A DNA stretch of 64,000 nucleotides from the NCBI GenBank assembly GCA_942159475.1, contig OW804095.1, forward strand, positions 89,665,740-89,729,739, read 5' to 3'. Shown piece by piece: positions 23,628 to 33,806 of the stretch. The translations under genes and the position numbers were made by a program. The stretch is from Sthenelais limicola. Taxonomy: Eukaryota > Annelida > Polychaeta > Phyllodocida > Sigalionidae. The first letter of the stretch is position 1, and each line of letters begins with the position of its first letter. The notes below the pieces were generated by a model. It made no database searches. It was not told the DNA's origin and saw only the letters and a list, made by a program, of their open reading frames with translations.

Positions 23628-24498
23628 GTTTAGGTACCATCAGACTATGGGATTCTACGAAGGATTCGTGGCAGCATCATCTGGCAGAGATGAAAGTATT
23701 GGCTGAAGCCCATAATTGGACGGATGCAATGTTTTTGAGGCAACTCAAAAGCTGTTGTAGATGCCAAATAGCGGCTCTAGGTGAATTGCCCCCAGGGACA
23801 AAATTGCCGGACTTGGTAGCTCATTTGGAGACCAACTATGGTGATTATTGTCAGGAAAAGAGAGAAGCTGAGTTCTATGCTTCCAGACAAACCCCTGGTC
23901 AAAATGCCAGGCATTTTGCCAATGATGTAGCGAAGGCTGCACGCTATGCTTTTGGTATCCATTTGGACAGCACTATGCAGACTTTGTGTATCCGTACTTT
24001 CTTGAAAGGTTTAACTGACCTTAAGATGGTGGAATGAGGTTCAAGCAACCGTATGACTTGAACCAAGCTGCACATTGGGCTGTAGTATTTGAAAGCTGCA
24101 CTATGGATTTAGCCACGGTCCAGACAACGAGTGTGGAACCCAAGAACTCCTCGAACCTTGCCATATCCGCACCTCCTGGTGGTGTGGCAAGTAAAAAAGC
24201 TCAGAAAGCCATCACCCAGATGATGGAGTTGCTTGAGAAACCGTCAGAAGTACAGCCTGAAGTATCAGCTTCGGACGATATTTCTGATTGTATCATTCAG
24301 GCAATGCAGGCATGGCAGACGAACAGAAAGTCCGCTCCTAAGCCTGGACCAGCTGCTCCCTCTACAGGAGGTGGACAGAGTAGGTTCAGACGGTGGAAGC
24401 CGAACAATGGATGCTGGTTTTGTGGTGAGGACGGACACAGTGTGTCCAACGAAACAGATTATCCTTGGGCTAGCTCCCAAGTCCGGTGCGTCAGCTAA
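23628..24498 (+). pseudogene. gag, C-terminal part with zinc knuckle (LTR retrotransposon)
   Basis: After the insertion the frame resumes with D-S-W-Q-H-H-L-A-E-M and continues to 24037. This is capsid-like sequence with the W...F/L helical spacing of Ty3/Gypsy gag. A stop at 24035-24037 overlaps a shift into the next frame (24034-24498). That frame ends in a zinc-knuckle motif, CWFCGEDGH, whose fourth ligand is Glu in this frame. A competing frame would supply a Cys, so an indel probably lies inside the knuckle. The knuckle normally binds genomic RNA. Broken and probably non-functional. Confidence 0.8.
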
Positions 24499-24565
24499 GG
24501 ACTCGGGAAACGCGGACAGACCCTCATAAGGAGCGTGATGGGGGTCGGGAGAAGGACGCTTCACA

Positions 24566-26146
24566 GTGCCACAGTCCGAAGTGAAGCTGAGAGTAGTATG
24601 GGAACTGGAGGACATGCCCAGGCACCAGCTAGTACGCCGGAGGTTTCACATCAAGGTGATCCCCGTCCGAAGAGATTCTAGATCGCTGCCGGAAGGAAAG
24701 CTCCTACCTCAAGGCTTGTTACCTTGTGGTGTTTCGGACTCTGCCTCTCAATTAGCCTTGGTAGCTTTCTCCAATCCGACCGGTCGCACCTTGAAAATAA
24801 AACGACATAGGGTGGTTGGTAAAGTGTTTGGAGTTGATTTATTAGCTCAAGATTCTTTGTCAAATGTTGGGGAGAATGAGGAAGTGATCAGGGAAGCAAT
24901 CATCAACTCTATACAGTTGCTGGAGTCTCCTATAGCGGATGATGATCTGATCGCTCCTACTCTTCCCATTCCGCCCGCTCCAGAGTGTCCGCTGGCTAAG
25001 ATGATCAAAGAATCGGATTTGTCCGAAGTCCAAGATAGTCGAAATGCTCTGAATCTCTTAGAGGAGTTCCGAGGCTGCTTTTCTCTCCCAGGAGATAAGG
25101 CTTTGGGATGTACTCATAAGGTCCGCCATGTTATCAATACAGGTGATGCTTGTCCGATCAAACAAGCATACAGGCAGATTCCAGTTGCTAAACGTGATAA
25201 GGCGGAAGCAGAGATCTGGAAGATGTATAGAGAAGGCTGGATTGAGCATAGCAATAGCCCTTGGGGAGCTCCTATTGTTATGGTGGCCAAGAAGGACGGG
25301 ACACAGAGGTTCTGTGTAGATTATCGCCAGTTGAACTCTGTCACGATAAAAGATAGTTTTCCTCTGCCTAGGATTGACGAATGTGTGGAAGCTCTTGGTG
25401 GAAATCAATGGTTTTGCACACTAGACCTTGAAAGTGGATATTGGCAGGTGGCTATGGATGAGGAGAGTAAAGAAAAAACTGCTTTTCTCTCTAGTGTGGG
25501 CTTATTTCAGTTCAAAGTTATGGCTTTCGGACTGTGTAATGCCCCGGCTACCTTCCAACGTATGATGGACAATATGTTGGACGGACTCAAATGGAAGTCA
25601 TGTTTGGTTTATCTAGACGACATTGTTGTTTTTGGAAAGACGCTGGATGAGTGTCTCCAAAACCTCAGGCTTGCTCTAGAACGAATCAAGGACTACGGAT
25701 TAAGATTGAAGCCGAAGAAGTGCGAATTCTTCCGTCGGCAAGTTGAATACCTGGGCCGGATTGTTTCTGGTAAGGGAATTCAAGCTAATCCGAAACAGAT
25801 TGAGAAAGTCCGAGATTGGCCAGTCCCTACAAATGCTAAGGAGATTAGACAGTTCATAGGGTTTGCTTCCTATTATAGGGAGTTTCAACCTAACTTTGTC
25901 TCCCCTTTGCAAGACATTGTGACGGCGGCATGCAAGGATAAACGCTATACCAGACCTATAGTGTGGACTCCTCAGTGTCAGGCTGCATTTAGCAAGGTCA
26001 AGGAATTGCTGACCACATCGCCAGTACTGGGATACCCCCGGAAGGTGGGAGATTTCATCCTAGATACGGATGCAAGTGGTTTTTGGAATGGCTGGTATCC
26101 TTTCACAGATTCAGGACGGACGGGAAGTACTCTTGGGCTATGCTAG
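24566..26146 (+). pseudogene. pol part 1: reverse transcriptase and start of RNase H
   Basis: The 526-residue frame begins with a post-protease segment (GLLPCGVS..., then VGKVFGVDLL). The RT follows with VDYRQLNSVT, TLDLESGYWQV, AFGLCNAPATFQRMM and the catalytic YLDDIVVFG (Asp-Asp in YLDD). RNase H starts with DFILDTDASGF, and the frame is then lost by a shift near 26085. A protease active-site D-T/S-G is not seen between the zinc knuckle and this frame, so the protease appears deleted. The RT copies the element RNA in the particle. Confidence 0.9.
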
Positions 26147-28445
26147 CAATAGTTTGTCTAAATCTCAGAAAAACTATTGTGCTACTAAGCGCGAGTTGCT
26201 TGCTGTTTTGACTTATCTGAAGAAGTTTAGACATTACCTTCTGGGTAATAGAAACTTCTATGTGAGGACGGACCATGCCTCTCTCCGTTGGTTGCTAAAC
26301 TTCAGAGATCCAACTGATATGCTTGCTAGGTGGTTAACTACCATGCAGGAATACGGACTGGATCAGAGCATGATTCTGCACCGGGCAGGGCGCAAGCATG
26401 AAAATGCTGATGCGCTTTCTCGCTTGCCAACACGTAAGTGTGGGAGATTGGATTGTCATGATTGCGGACTACATGATGCTGTGTTAGCTGCTGTTACCAC
26501 TAATGTCCCTTCGGACTTGGATGTCCCCACGGACTCCGGGGGTAACAAGCTACAAGAAGCTCAACAGTCTGATCCCATGATCAAGAGGTTGATTGGTATG
26601 TTGGATGGTTCAGTGGAAATTCCTTCTAGGGAAGATCTTGCTGGTGAGTCCGATGAATTTCGGACTTATGTTCAACACCTAGGTGGAATGGAAATGAGGG
26701 ACGGTGTGCTATGCCTCGGATGGGTCCGGCTAGCCACCGGTAGGAAGTATTGGAGGAAGGTGATCCCAGCTTCCATGAGGAAAGAAATTTTCATGGGCAT
26801 GCATGGGCCTAAGACTTCAGGACATTTTGGTGTTTTTAAGAACACTTGGTCGGCCAAGATGAGATATTATTGGCCGGGCCAAAGATATGACCTGAAGAGA
26901 TGGATTAAGGCTTGCCCTGAATGTTGTACCAGAAAGACCCGTGGGGGAGGAGGAATTTCTCTCCTAAAGAAAGAGAAGCATGGTGACAGGTGGAACGGGA
27001 TATCATTGGATATTCTAGGTCCCTTTAGGGAGACACCTAGGAAGAACAATATCATGGTGGTTACGGACCATTTTTCTAAGTGGGCCGAAGCCTATCCCAT
27101 GCGAGACCATACTGCAGAAAGCTGTGCAGAAGTCCTTTTCAAGGAATGGATTCTGAGGTTCGGATGTCCAGTGGCTTTACAGACCGATGGGGCCCCTGAA
27201 TTCCGATCACAGCTATTGAAAAGTCTTTTGGACATGTTAGGGATTGAGAAACTGATAACTCTTCCCTATAGGCCTCAGTCCAACGGACAGAGCGAGCGGC
27301 TGAACAGAGTACTTGTTGAGCAGCTCTCTTGTCTGACAGACTATCATAAAGATGACTGGGATATGCTTGCTCCGTGTATAGCTCACGCGTATCGAGCTAC
27401 TGTGCATGCCAGCACTTTATGTACACCAAATTCTGTAGTCTTTGGGACGGAACTCGTAGCTCCTATGGATATAGTCCATGGAGTGGAATCTGACGGGTTG
27501 GACTTTCCTTGTAAGGTTTCTTATTTGGAGAACCTGAAGCAATGGATGCGGAGAGGACACCAGTATGTGCGGGAAAATCTTGCAGTCTCTGCTATAAATC
27601 AGAGACGAGATTATAACAAACGTACTAGGCCTCCAAAGTTTGCTGAGGGGGATGTTGTCTATAGATATTGCCCTCCTACAGCAAACAAGAAGTTGGGACA
27701 GAAATGGGATGGCCCATTTAAAATCCGCAGGTTCATAGGCGGTACCACCTGTGAACTTGAAACAGCAGAAGGCTTGTTGAGATACCACATTGATTATCTC
27801 AAGCCTGCTTTTGATGAAGATGGTCCTATCCAGGCTAGAAACCTTCATAGGACTCCAGAATGTCAGAAACTGGAAAAGGCAGGTAGAGATATTCTCAGGC
27901 TGGAAGCTGGGAAAGTTGTGGCGGGAGTTGAATGTCCGGCTAAGTCCGTGAAGGAGAAGGTTACTATAGGCGTCAAGCCTAGAGGTAGGCAGAAAAAGAA
28001 AAAGTCTGTTTCGGCCACGGATCTTCCTCCACTGACTAAAGGAAAAAAGAAAAAGGGTCCTGTTAAAGTAGGAAACCAAGTGTTGCCTACTAAGAAACAG
28101 ACTCTAGGGGAAATGAAACGAAGGCCTGGTAGACCAAAGAAAGGGGGGACGGGGTCAGGAACAGCAGTGGTTGTTCCTCCAGTTCTGCCTAGTATTTGTG
28201 TAAAAACCAAGAAGAAACGCGGTAGACCGAAGAAACAACCTACGGACTTGCCTGCTGTTCCTTTAGTGCCTGTGAAAAGAAAGGTTGGACGTCCGAGGAA
28301 AGAACCAGCTCCAGTGGATCCCTTGCCAACCTCTCTACTCCAGAAAAGGGCACGAAGAAATTTGTTGCCTAGTGTGAGGGACACCTCCCCAGCGCTGGTA
28401 AGGGCTCAACACTTGCGTAAAGCCCCAGTTCGGTTTAATCAGTAA
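26070..28445 (+). CDS. pol part 2: RNase H, integrase and AT-hook-like tail
   Basis: This 791-residue frame picks up RNase H (LSKSQKNYCATKRELLAV; RTDHASLRWLL; HENADALSRLP). The integrase follows: an HHCC-type zinc-binding region (MHGPKTSGHFG ... ACPECC), then the catalytic core with D of DILGPF, D of LQTDGAPEF and E of SNGQSERLNR, then a GPF-type module (WDGPFKIRRF). The last ~170 residues are Lys/Pro-rich with repeated GRPKK, RGRPKK and GRPRK motifs, which resemble AT-hooks. No chromodomain is seen. It overlaps the RT frame by 77 bp in another phase because of a frameshift inside RNase H. Integrase inserts the cDNA; the tail may bind AT-rich DNA (inferred). Confidence 0.9.
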   Translation: MQVVFGMAGILSQIQDGREVLLGYASNSLSKSQKNYCATKRELLAVLTYLKKFRHYLLGNRNFYVRTDHASLRWLLNFRDPTDMLARWLTTMQEYGLDQSMILHRAGRKHENADALSRLPTRKCGRLDCHDCGLHDAVLAAVTTNVPSDLDVPTDSGGNKLQEAQQSDPMIKRLIGMLDGSVEIPSREDLAGESDEFRTYVQHLGGMEMRDGVLCLGWVRLATGRKYWRKVIPASMRKEIFMGMHGPKTSGHFGVFKNTWSAKMRYYWPGQRYDLKRWIKACPECCTRKTRGGGGISLLKKEKHGDRWNGISLDILGPFRETPRKNNIMVVTDHFSKWAEAYPMRDHTAESCAEVLFKEWILRFGCPVALQTDGAPEFRSQLLKSLLDMLGIEKLITLPYRPQSNGQSERLNRVLVEQLSCLTDYHKDDWDMLAPCIAHAYRATVHASTLCTPNSVVFGTELVAPMDIVHGVESDGLDFPCKVSYLENLKQWMRRGHQYVRENLAVSAINQRRDYNKRTRPPKFAEGDVVYRYCPPTANKKLGQKWDGPFKIRRFIGGTTCELETAEGLLRYHIDYLKPAFDEDGPIQARNLHRTPECQKLEKAGRDILRLEAGKVVAGVECPAKSVKEKVTIGVKPRGRQKKKKSVSATDLPPLTKGKKKKGPVKVGNQVLPTKKQTLGEMKRRPGRPKKGGTGSGTAVVVPPVLPSICVKTKKKRGRPKKQPTDLPAVPLVPVKRKVGRPRKEPAPVDPLPTSLLQKRARRNLLPSVRDTSPALVRAQHLRKAPVRFNQ

Positions 28446-29467
28446 GAAAATTGGTATCCGGGGGGAGAATTTCTGAACTGGTTCTCTCCCACTTCAAAAA
28501 AGTACACAACGAGAAGTCAGACTTGCAGTTTATTTGTACCGAATATTAATTGCTTGTCACCATTCGGCAATGTAGACTCAGTTCTATTTATGACTGGGAG
28601 ACGAACATGTGTCTTGGAGAGTATTTGGTTTGAACGATAGAGAAAAGCTAGGCCCAGGCTTGCCCTGCGAGCAATTGTGGCTTGGAACTTGCTGTAAGGT
28701 CGGAATCTATTTATGGTAAATAGGTGGTTGCTTGAATCTGTCCTGAGAACCAGAGAAATTTGAGGTAAACACCCTGTGAAGTCTCAACAGGGGAGAACAG
28801 GTTAGCCGGACTGGTCAAACACGTCTGCGCTATGGCTCAGAAGGAGCGCGGGAAGAGATTGGCGCTGCCAACAGCGGTGGCGGACTGTAGCACTAAGCGT
28901 GGCCACAGGTCTCGCCGGTGTGTTTCACTCCTTTCAGTTGACTTCCGGATTCTGAGTGTGCGACACACACTTCGCAAAGGAAAAGTAAACTGTAAGTTTT
29001 CCGAAATGATGAACTTATTGTTTTACATCTGTATGTGTTGATATGTAGTTGCAAGAAGGCGACAAGAGTTTCTGGACCAATGTGTACTGTATTCGCTGAG
29101 AAATAGTAGTCAGAAATGACTCGGCGGACTGGCGCCGAACACGTTGTGGCCATTTTGGTATGTTTTGTATAGCGAATGAATGGGCAAGGGGTGTCTCTAT
29201 GCTAAACAGACCATTTCTTGTCAAGTCCCGGTGATATTAGCAGGTTACACTCTGAATGCATGTTGGTTGACGAATTAATGTGTTGTTTAGAACATGACTT
29301 GTTGTATATGTATACCGGTGGTAGATTTTTAGACCAGCCACGCCCGTGGATAGAAACCAGTTCTGTCTAGGTCTAAAATATTGTCCCTGAACTGTACTCT
29401 TATTTTTGCTGTTGCTACATGTTGTTATTCTTCTATCTATCAGAGCTAGGTTGAGATTTGATCCAAC
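28446..29467 (+). other. Spacer between pol and the 3' ORF, possible leader and intron
   Basis: This 1.0-kb stretch has no long frame. It has a short frame from an ATG at 28832, a donor-like ct|gtaagt at 28992, and a strong acceptor-like tract (ttcttctatctatcag) ending at about 29445, just upstream of the ATG at 29468. This would suit a spliced subgenomic RNA for the downstream ORF. It is an inference from splice-like strings only. Confidence 0.35.
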
Positions 29468-29974
29468 ATGTCTGACCAGGAGAATGACCTGAACCTGTCG
29501 GCGTCCGACGGCGATGAGTTGCTGACCGACGACCAGGCGGCCAAGGTGCTGGACTCGCTCATGACAGCAGCGGAGAAGGAGGAGTCAGAGGACACGGCGT
29601 ATTGGGAGCAGAAAGTCCCTACCCCTGTCCCGTTCGAGGTGGACTCGGAAGAGGAAATGGAGGTCGAGGTAATCGTTGCTCCCTCCAAATCCTCGGACAA
29701 GTCGGACAGGTCCGGACGGACCACCCACCAGTCAGCAGACAAATCTTCGGACCAGTCTGCGGACAAAACCCGGACTTCCAGATCTTCGGACAGGAAAACT
29801 GGAACCACAGGGACAAAGGGTCCCAAGCAAAGTCCTGTAGAGGACAAGTCCAAAAGGAAACAGGTGGAGGTGACACCTAGGAGATCACCACGTAAGCAGA
29901 CCGACCCTGGGAAGTGTTCAAGGCAAGAAGAGTTCAGATCGGGATCGGAGTACCTCTGCAAACCCCAAAACTAA
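29468..29974 (+). pseudogene. 3' accessory ORF, N-terminal part (acidic/Ser-rich)
   Basis: The 168-residue frame starts MSDQENDLNL. It is acidic at first (SEEEMEVEVIV), then Ser/Asp/Lys-rich with repeated S-S-D-x-S and S-A-D-K units, then basic (TPRRSPRKQ). The base composition is GC-richer than the flanks and the word cggac is very dense at 29690-29810. The frame is lost near 29900-29930. The frame that carries the downstream ORF is open there, so the two pieces are almost certainly one gene of about 760 codons broken by a single indel. No signal peptide or membrane segment is seen, so it is not an envelope gene. Function unknown. Confidence 0.7.
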
Positions 29975-30008
29975 GCCTGCAGCCGCCTCTGGGGCCAAGG
30001 GAACTGAG

Positions 30009-31751
30009 TTGGCGAAATCGACAGGAAAGCAGGGAAAGTCTGCTCAGAACACTGCTAGCACTAGCAGTACAAAGTCCCTTCCTAAGCTTCCTAAAATCCG
30101 GAAGCTGAAGAAGGTACATGTGTATCGGTCCGAGGCTAGGCGGGTGCAGCTGGGGAAATTTGGTTCTCTAACCAAGTTCAAGGCTGAGATGGACTCAGCA
30201 GCCCTAGTTCCCCTGAATCCGAGCATGGATCAGCCCGGATCCATTCCTCCTCAAGCTCCGGAATCGGACGATGAGTCGAAGGAATTTGATGACGACCAAA
30301 TGAGCCGATACAAGCAGGTTATTTGGCCGGAGGTGGTCCGAGAGGACAGCCTTGACGCGGGCACGTTTGGAAAGCTCACAGGAGTGCACAAACTGTGGCA
30401 GCCCGGGTTCAGGTGCCCTTTCATGGTTTGCAGGTATCTTCCTGTGAACGAAGGTGGCATCAAGAAGTACCACACCAGAGAACGCTTCTTCAGGCATCTC
30501 TGTGAGGTACATGCCCCCTATTCGCAGGTGTGGGTGTGCTCCCATGACCAGTGTGCGCAGGTCTTGGATCGCCGAGTGGAGTTGGTACAACACTTCATGA
30601 ATGGCGAGGTCAAGCAGCACCACCTCAATAGGGAGACTGCCTTGGAGAAGACTAGAGCTGTGATGCCAGTCATCCGGAACAACTCTGCCTTCCTCCGCAT
30701 GACCTACATGTCGGCCCAGCACTTGAGGGTTACCCGAAGGATGAGGTCGGTTGCGAAACCATCCAAGTCCAACACTTCCTCCTCTGCTGCTGGACAGTCC
30801 GGGTCAGCCAGCTCTTCCTCTAGCAGCCAAAAAGGGAAGTCCGGAGGCAAGTCCGTGGCAAAGAATGCCTCCTCTAGCAAGGAGACCACTGGAGGCACTG
30901 ATGGTGCCAAGAAGCAGAAGGGCCGCAAGGCACAGGTGGAGACAGACACCTTGTCTGCCCAGCTGCCTGAAAGGGTAGAAACTGAGAAGCTGGTCCGGGC
31001 AGCAGATACTGAAGTTCAGCGCTGTTTGATGACCCTCCGGGCTGCTGCTGACGCTGCTCAGCAACAGTTTTCTACCTCAATGGCGATGCTGACCGTCCCA
31101 TTGAAAAAGCTTGAGGCTGTGCAGGGCCAGATTGGAGAAAACGCCGCGCAGAAGGAGACAATCCGGACACAGGCGAAGATTATCCAAACCCTGCGCATGG
31201 CTGTGGCCAAAAAGGATAGCGAGATCTTCAATCTCACTGAGGAAAATGCCAGTCTGCGTGGGGAACTCGCAGAATTCGGCCGCAGCTCCTCTCCTGAAGG
31301 TCAGGAAGTGTCCGAGGTGGAACCGTCCACCCAGTCCGCTACAGGAACTACTGCCCGTGCCCCTCAGCCAGCTGCTGTTGCTGGCCCGAGCACAAGTACT
31401 GTGGTGTCAGAGTCCGGGGACTCTGTTAATGTGAGCATGGACTTGGCTCAGTTTAACTTGCTGTCCAGTCTGATGGCTAAGTCCCAGCCTGTGTTGGCTC
31501 CGCGGACTGCTCCCCCGCCAGTGCAACGAACAGCCCAAGCGAGTCAAGGAGGCCAAGACCCTTTTGGTCTAGTGAGAATGTTCGGCTCACCGGAAAATGC
31601 CCTTTCTCCTCTATCCGGGGGAGAAAGCGCAACGGCTGTTGGTCATGAGGACGGGCGAAAGCCTTCGGACCAACAGGAAGGATCCATGGATCAGCAGGGA
31701 AGCGGGAAAGGTGTCTCGGACACTGAGGACACTCCCATGGACTCCCAGTGA
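30009..31751 (+). CDS. 3' accessory ORF, main part: paired zinc-finger-like motifs and coiled coil
   Basis: The 580-residue frame is open upstream to about 29880, so its first ATG is not the true start. Residues 136-168 carry C-x4-C-x21-H-x4-H and residues 177-205 carry C-x4-C-x12-H-x8/9-H, a C2H2-like pair. A Ser/Lys/Gly-rich linker (250-310) follows. A predicted coiled coil then covers about 365-424 (KKLEAVQGQIG ... TEENASLRGEL). The C-terminus is disordered and acidic (DTEDTPMDSQ). It lies where env sits in errantiviruses but has no membrane segment. A nucleic-acid-binding or particle role is possible; I do not recognise the family. A captured host gene is an alternative. Confidence 0.75.
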   Translation: MAKSTGKQGKSAQNTASTSSTKSLPKLPKIRKLKKVHVYRSEARRVQLGKFGSLTKFKAEMDSAALVPLNPSMDQPGSIPPQAPESDDESKEFDDDQMSRYKQVIWPEVVREDSLDAGTFGKLTGVHKLWQPGFRCPFMVCRYLPVNEGGIKKYHTRERFFRHLCEVHAPYSQVWVCSHDQCAQVLDRRVELVQHFMNGEVKQHHLNRETALEKTRAVMPVIRNNSAFLRMTYMSAQHLRVTRRMRSVAKPSKSNTSSSAAGQSGSASSSSSSQKGKSGGKSVAKNASSSKETTGGTDGAKKQKGRKAQVETDTLSAQLPERVETEKLVRAADTEVQRCLMTLRAAADAAQQQFSTSMAMLTVPLKKLEAVQGQIGENAAQKETIRTQAKIIQTLRMAVAKKDSEIFNLTEENASLRGELAEFGRSSSPEGQEVSEVEPSTQSATGTTARAPQPAAVAGPSTSTVVSESGDSVNVSMDLAQFNLLSSLMAKSQPVLAPRTAPPPVQRTAQASQGGQDPFGLVRMFGSPENALSPLSGGESATAVGHEDGRKPSDQQEGSMDQQGSGKGVSDTEDTPMDSQ

Positions 31752-32245
31752 TGCCTGGTTCTACCAAGCCTCCGCCGGATGTGGCGTCGAGCACTTTCCA
31801 GTTCAAGTCTCCGTCGGATGTGACGTGGAGCGTTCCCTCTGTGCCTAGCCTTGCCTTGTTAGCTCGCCCACGGATCATCTCTTTCGGACCCGGACCATGT
31901 TTCTACCACCCCGCGGACTCCCTTTTCGGATTGATTGCACATCAACTAAGACTTTTAAAGTGAGATTACTCTTTTTTACTGTCGGTTCACTCAGAAGGAG
32001 GAACTTCAGTCAGACTTTATAAAATTTTTCTACACTGGATTCAGTAAGTTAGTGAGGACACTATATGCTCCTGAATGTATTTGGTGTTTACTATTACTAC
32101 TTTCTTCAGATGTGTGTATTGAACTTTTTATGTGGATTTTTAAGTCCGTAATCTCTTTTTACATGTGTGCTTGACATGTTTGTCACTAGAAATGTGATTT
32201 TTACTACTTTTTACCGAGTTTGTTATGTGTTTAAAACTCTTTTTC
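31752..32245 (+). other. 3' untranslated region of the LTR element
   Basis: No frame of interest. T-rich sequence leads to the polypurine tract. Confidence 0.6.
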
Positions 32246-32260
32246 GAAGAGGGGGAGTAT
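32246..32260 (+). promoter_or_regulatory. Polypurine tract
   Basis: gaagagggggagtat lies directly before the 3' LTR. It is the expected plus-strand primer. Confidence 0.85.
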
Positions 32261-32728
32261 TGTAGTGGGTCTGGTTATATTACCAATATTCTATTCTATT
32301 GCATGGTGGTGCTGTCCGCTGTGGGTTAGTACAGCTGAACTACCCCAGTGGGCAGTACCAGTGAACATGTCCACTCATCAGTATATGTGTGGGGACTTTT
32401 ACCATCATATTGGTTGTTATGCTCTTTTAAGCTTACTTTGTGTTTAAAACCTTTCTACCAACGTATTTCTATGTGATATCTATATCTACGGACGTCAGTC
32501 CGAGAAACTTTAGTAACGTAGTGCCTGTGTGCATCTTACCTTTATTACCTATATTGCATGTCTTCTCACACCCGTTTTGTATGAGTCGAGAATAGGGGAG
32601 AACCCTAGCTCGAGTTGTGAGAGTTAGGACAAGTGTGTCCCAAGTGTCTGAATAAAGTCCGTAGAAAGGTTAAGCCTTGTTCTGTCTTTATTTAACGTGC
32701 AGGCGGATCGGATCCGAAGATCACTACA
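32261..32728 (+). repeat. 3' LTR
   Basis: 468 bp, matching 19304-19771 with about seven substitutions, and followed by the target duplication ctag (32729-32732). Confidence 0.95.
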
Positions 32729-32732
32729 CTAG

Positions 32733-33806
32733 CTCGATTTTTGAAAGGAGGGGGCTGAATGAATTAATTTTTACACTGATTGTGTCCACTTTTTGATTTT
32801 GACATAAGTATAAAATTATAGCTCATAGAGTGAAGATTAAACGGTTTAAAATGTTTAATTTTTTAAAGAAAAGAATCTTGAAGAAGAGAATTTTCGATGT
32901 CTCAGGCATGTTGATTTAATTGATGGAGCCTCATCCTCTAATTAAATGGAATGTGCTTCCCATCGTCGCCACCACCTCCGCCGACATACAAACCTTTAGT
33001 TTAAAACGCAAGAATATATTTGATTTCATTTCATTTGAAAATCTTTTATTCATCACTAATATGGTCGATTCTCATGAAACGGTTCCAAATGGGTATTTTG
33101 GGTAAGGTCATTGAAATGTTATGGAATTGAATTCCATGTATTCCTGCAGTTACCGTTACTAAAGTTGTGCAGGGAAATACTCTTGGAAGATCCTCCAGAA
33201 TATACTTATGCTTGCTCGAGATTTGTTCTTAGACCAATGTTGGTCTAGAAAAAAAACCCTTTCTATACTAGGGCAAATATAACTCAGGCGTAGAAGTGGA
33301 GGTGATCAGATGTTGACTTGATTAGACCATCGATGGGGCCTCCTATGTTGTGGTATGTGGTTTGACATTGTGGCCAGTGACTAATTAATTAATTGATCCT
33401 CTTGGGACGTGTGCTAAAATGGTTAATGAATCTGTTGTGTTGCGGGACAACACAACACATTAGAATCACCTTATAAAGGAACTCTACGTTCATTTATTCA
33501 CAGTAAAACATGGATCCCTGACCAACCCATCCATTGAATTCATAATCAATCAGTTTACCTTGTTTAAGGGTCCAACTTATGTATACATGTTTAAAGTTAA
33601 ATATGTTAATTTAGTTAAATAGTTTGGGGAATTTATGAAAACTTAATTTCTCAGTCAAAAGTTGTTTTCTCTGTGCCCTGCGCTCCTCGATGTTCTCTGG
33701 TTGTGGGCCATGGCAATGAGCGTCCTCCCCCAAACAACCCATAGCCATCCCACTAGCCGGCCATTACTAATTAGTTTGTTATTACTTGCCCCTACTTCAG
33801 ACTGAC
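32733..33806. other. Non-coding stretch, no gene recognised
   Basis: AT-rich. A string aaaggaactctacgttc at 33476 resembles the start of the TTAA element (aaaggaacacagaagtca) but is preceded by TATA-type sequence, so it is only a weak candidate for that element's other end. Confidence 0.35.

Larger units (their letters stand above)
19304..32728 (+). mobile_element. Ty3/Gypsy-type LTR retrotransposon, 13.4 kb, defective
   Basis: Two 468-bp direct repeats (19304-19771 and 32261-32728) begin TGTAGTGGG and end CACTACA, and both are flanked by CTAG (19300-19303 and 32729-32732), a 4-bp target duplication. Inside are a primer-binding site, gag, pol in the order RT-RNase H-integrase, an extra 3' ORF and a polypurine tract. 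The order RT-RH-IN places it with Ty3/Gypsy rather than Ty1/Copia. It cannot be autonomous: gag is split by a 2575-bp insertion, several frameshifts are present and no protease motif is visible. I count seven base differences between the LTRs by eye (about 1.5%), so insertion is fairly recent. Confidence 0.95.

Noticed and set aside
27417..28384. Minus-strand frames of 220 and 173 codons opposite integrase
   Set aside because: Shadow frames of the integrase and its Lys/Pro-rich tail.
29468..31751. Possible envelope gene of the LTR element
   Set aside because: No signal peptide, transmembrane segment or cleavage motif; the motifs are zinc-finger-like and coiled coil.
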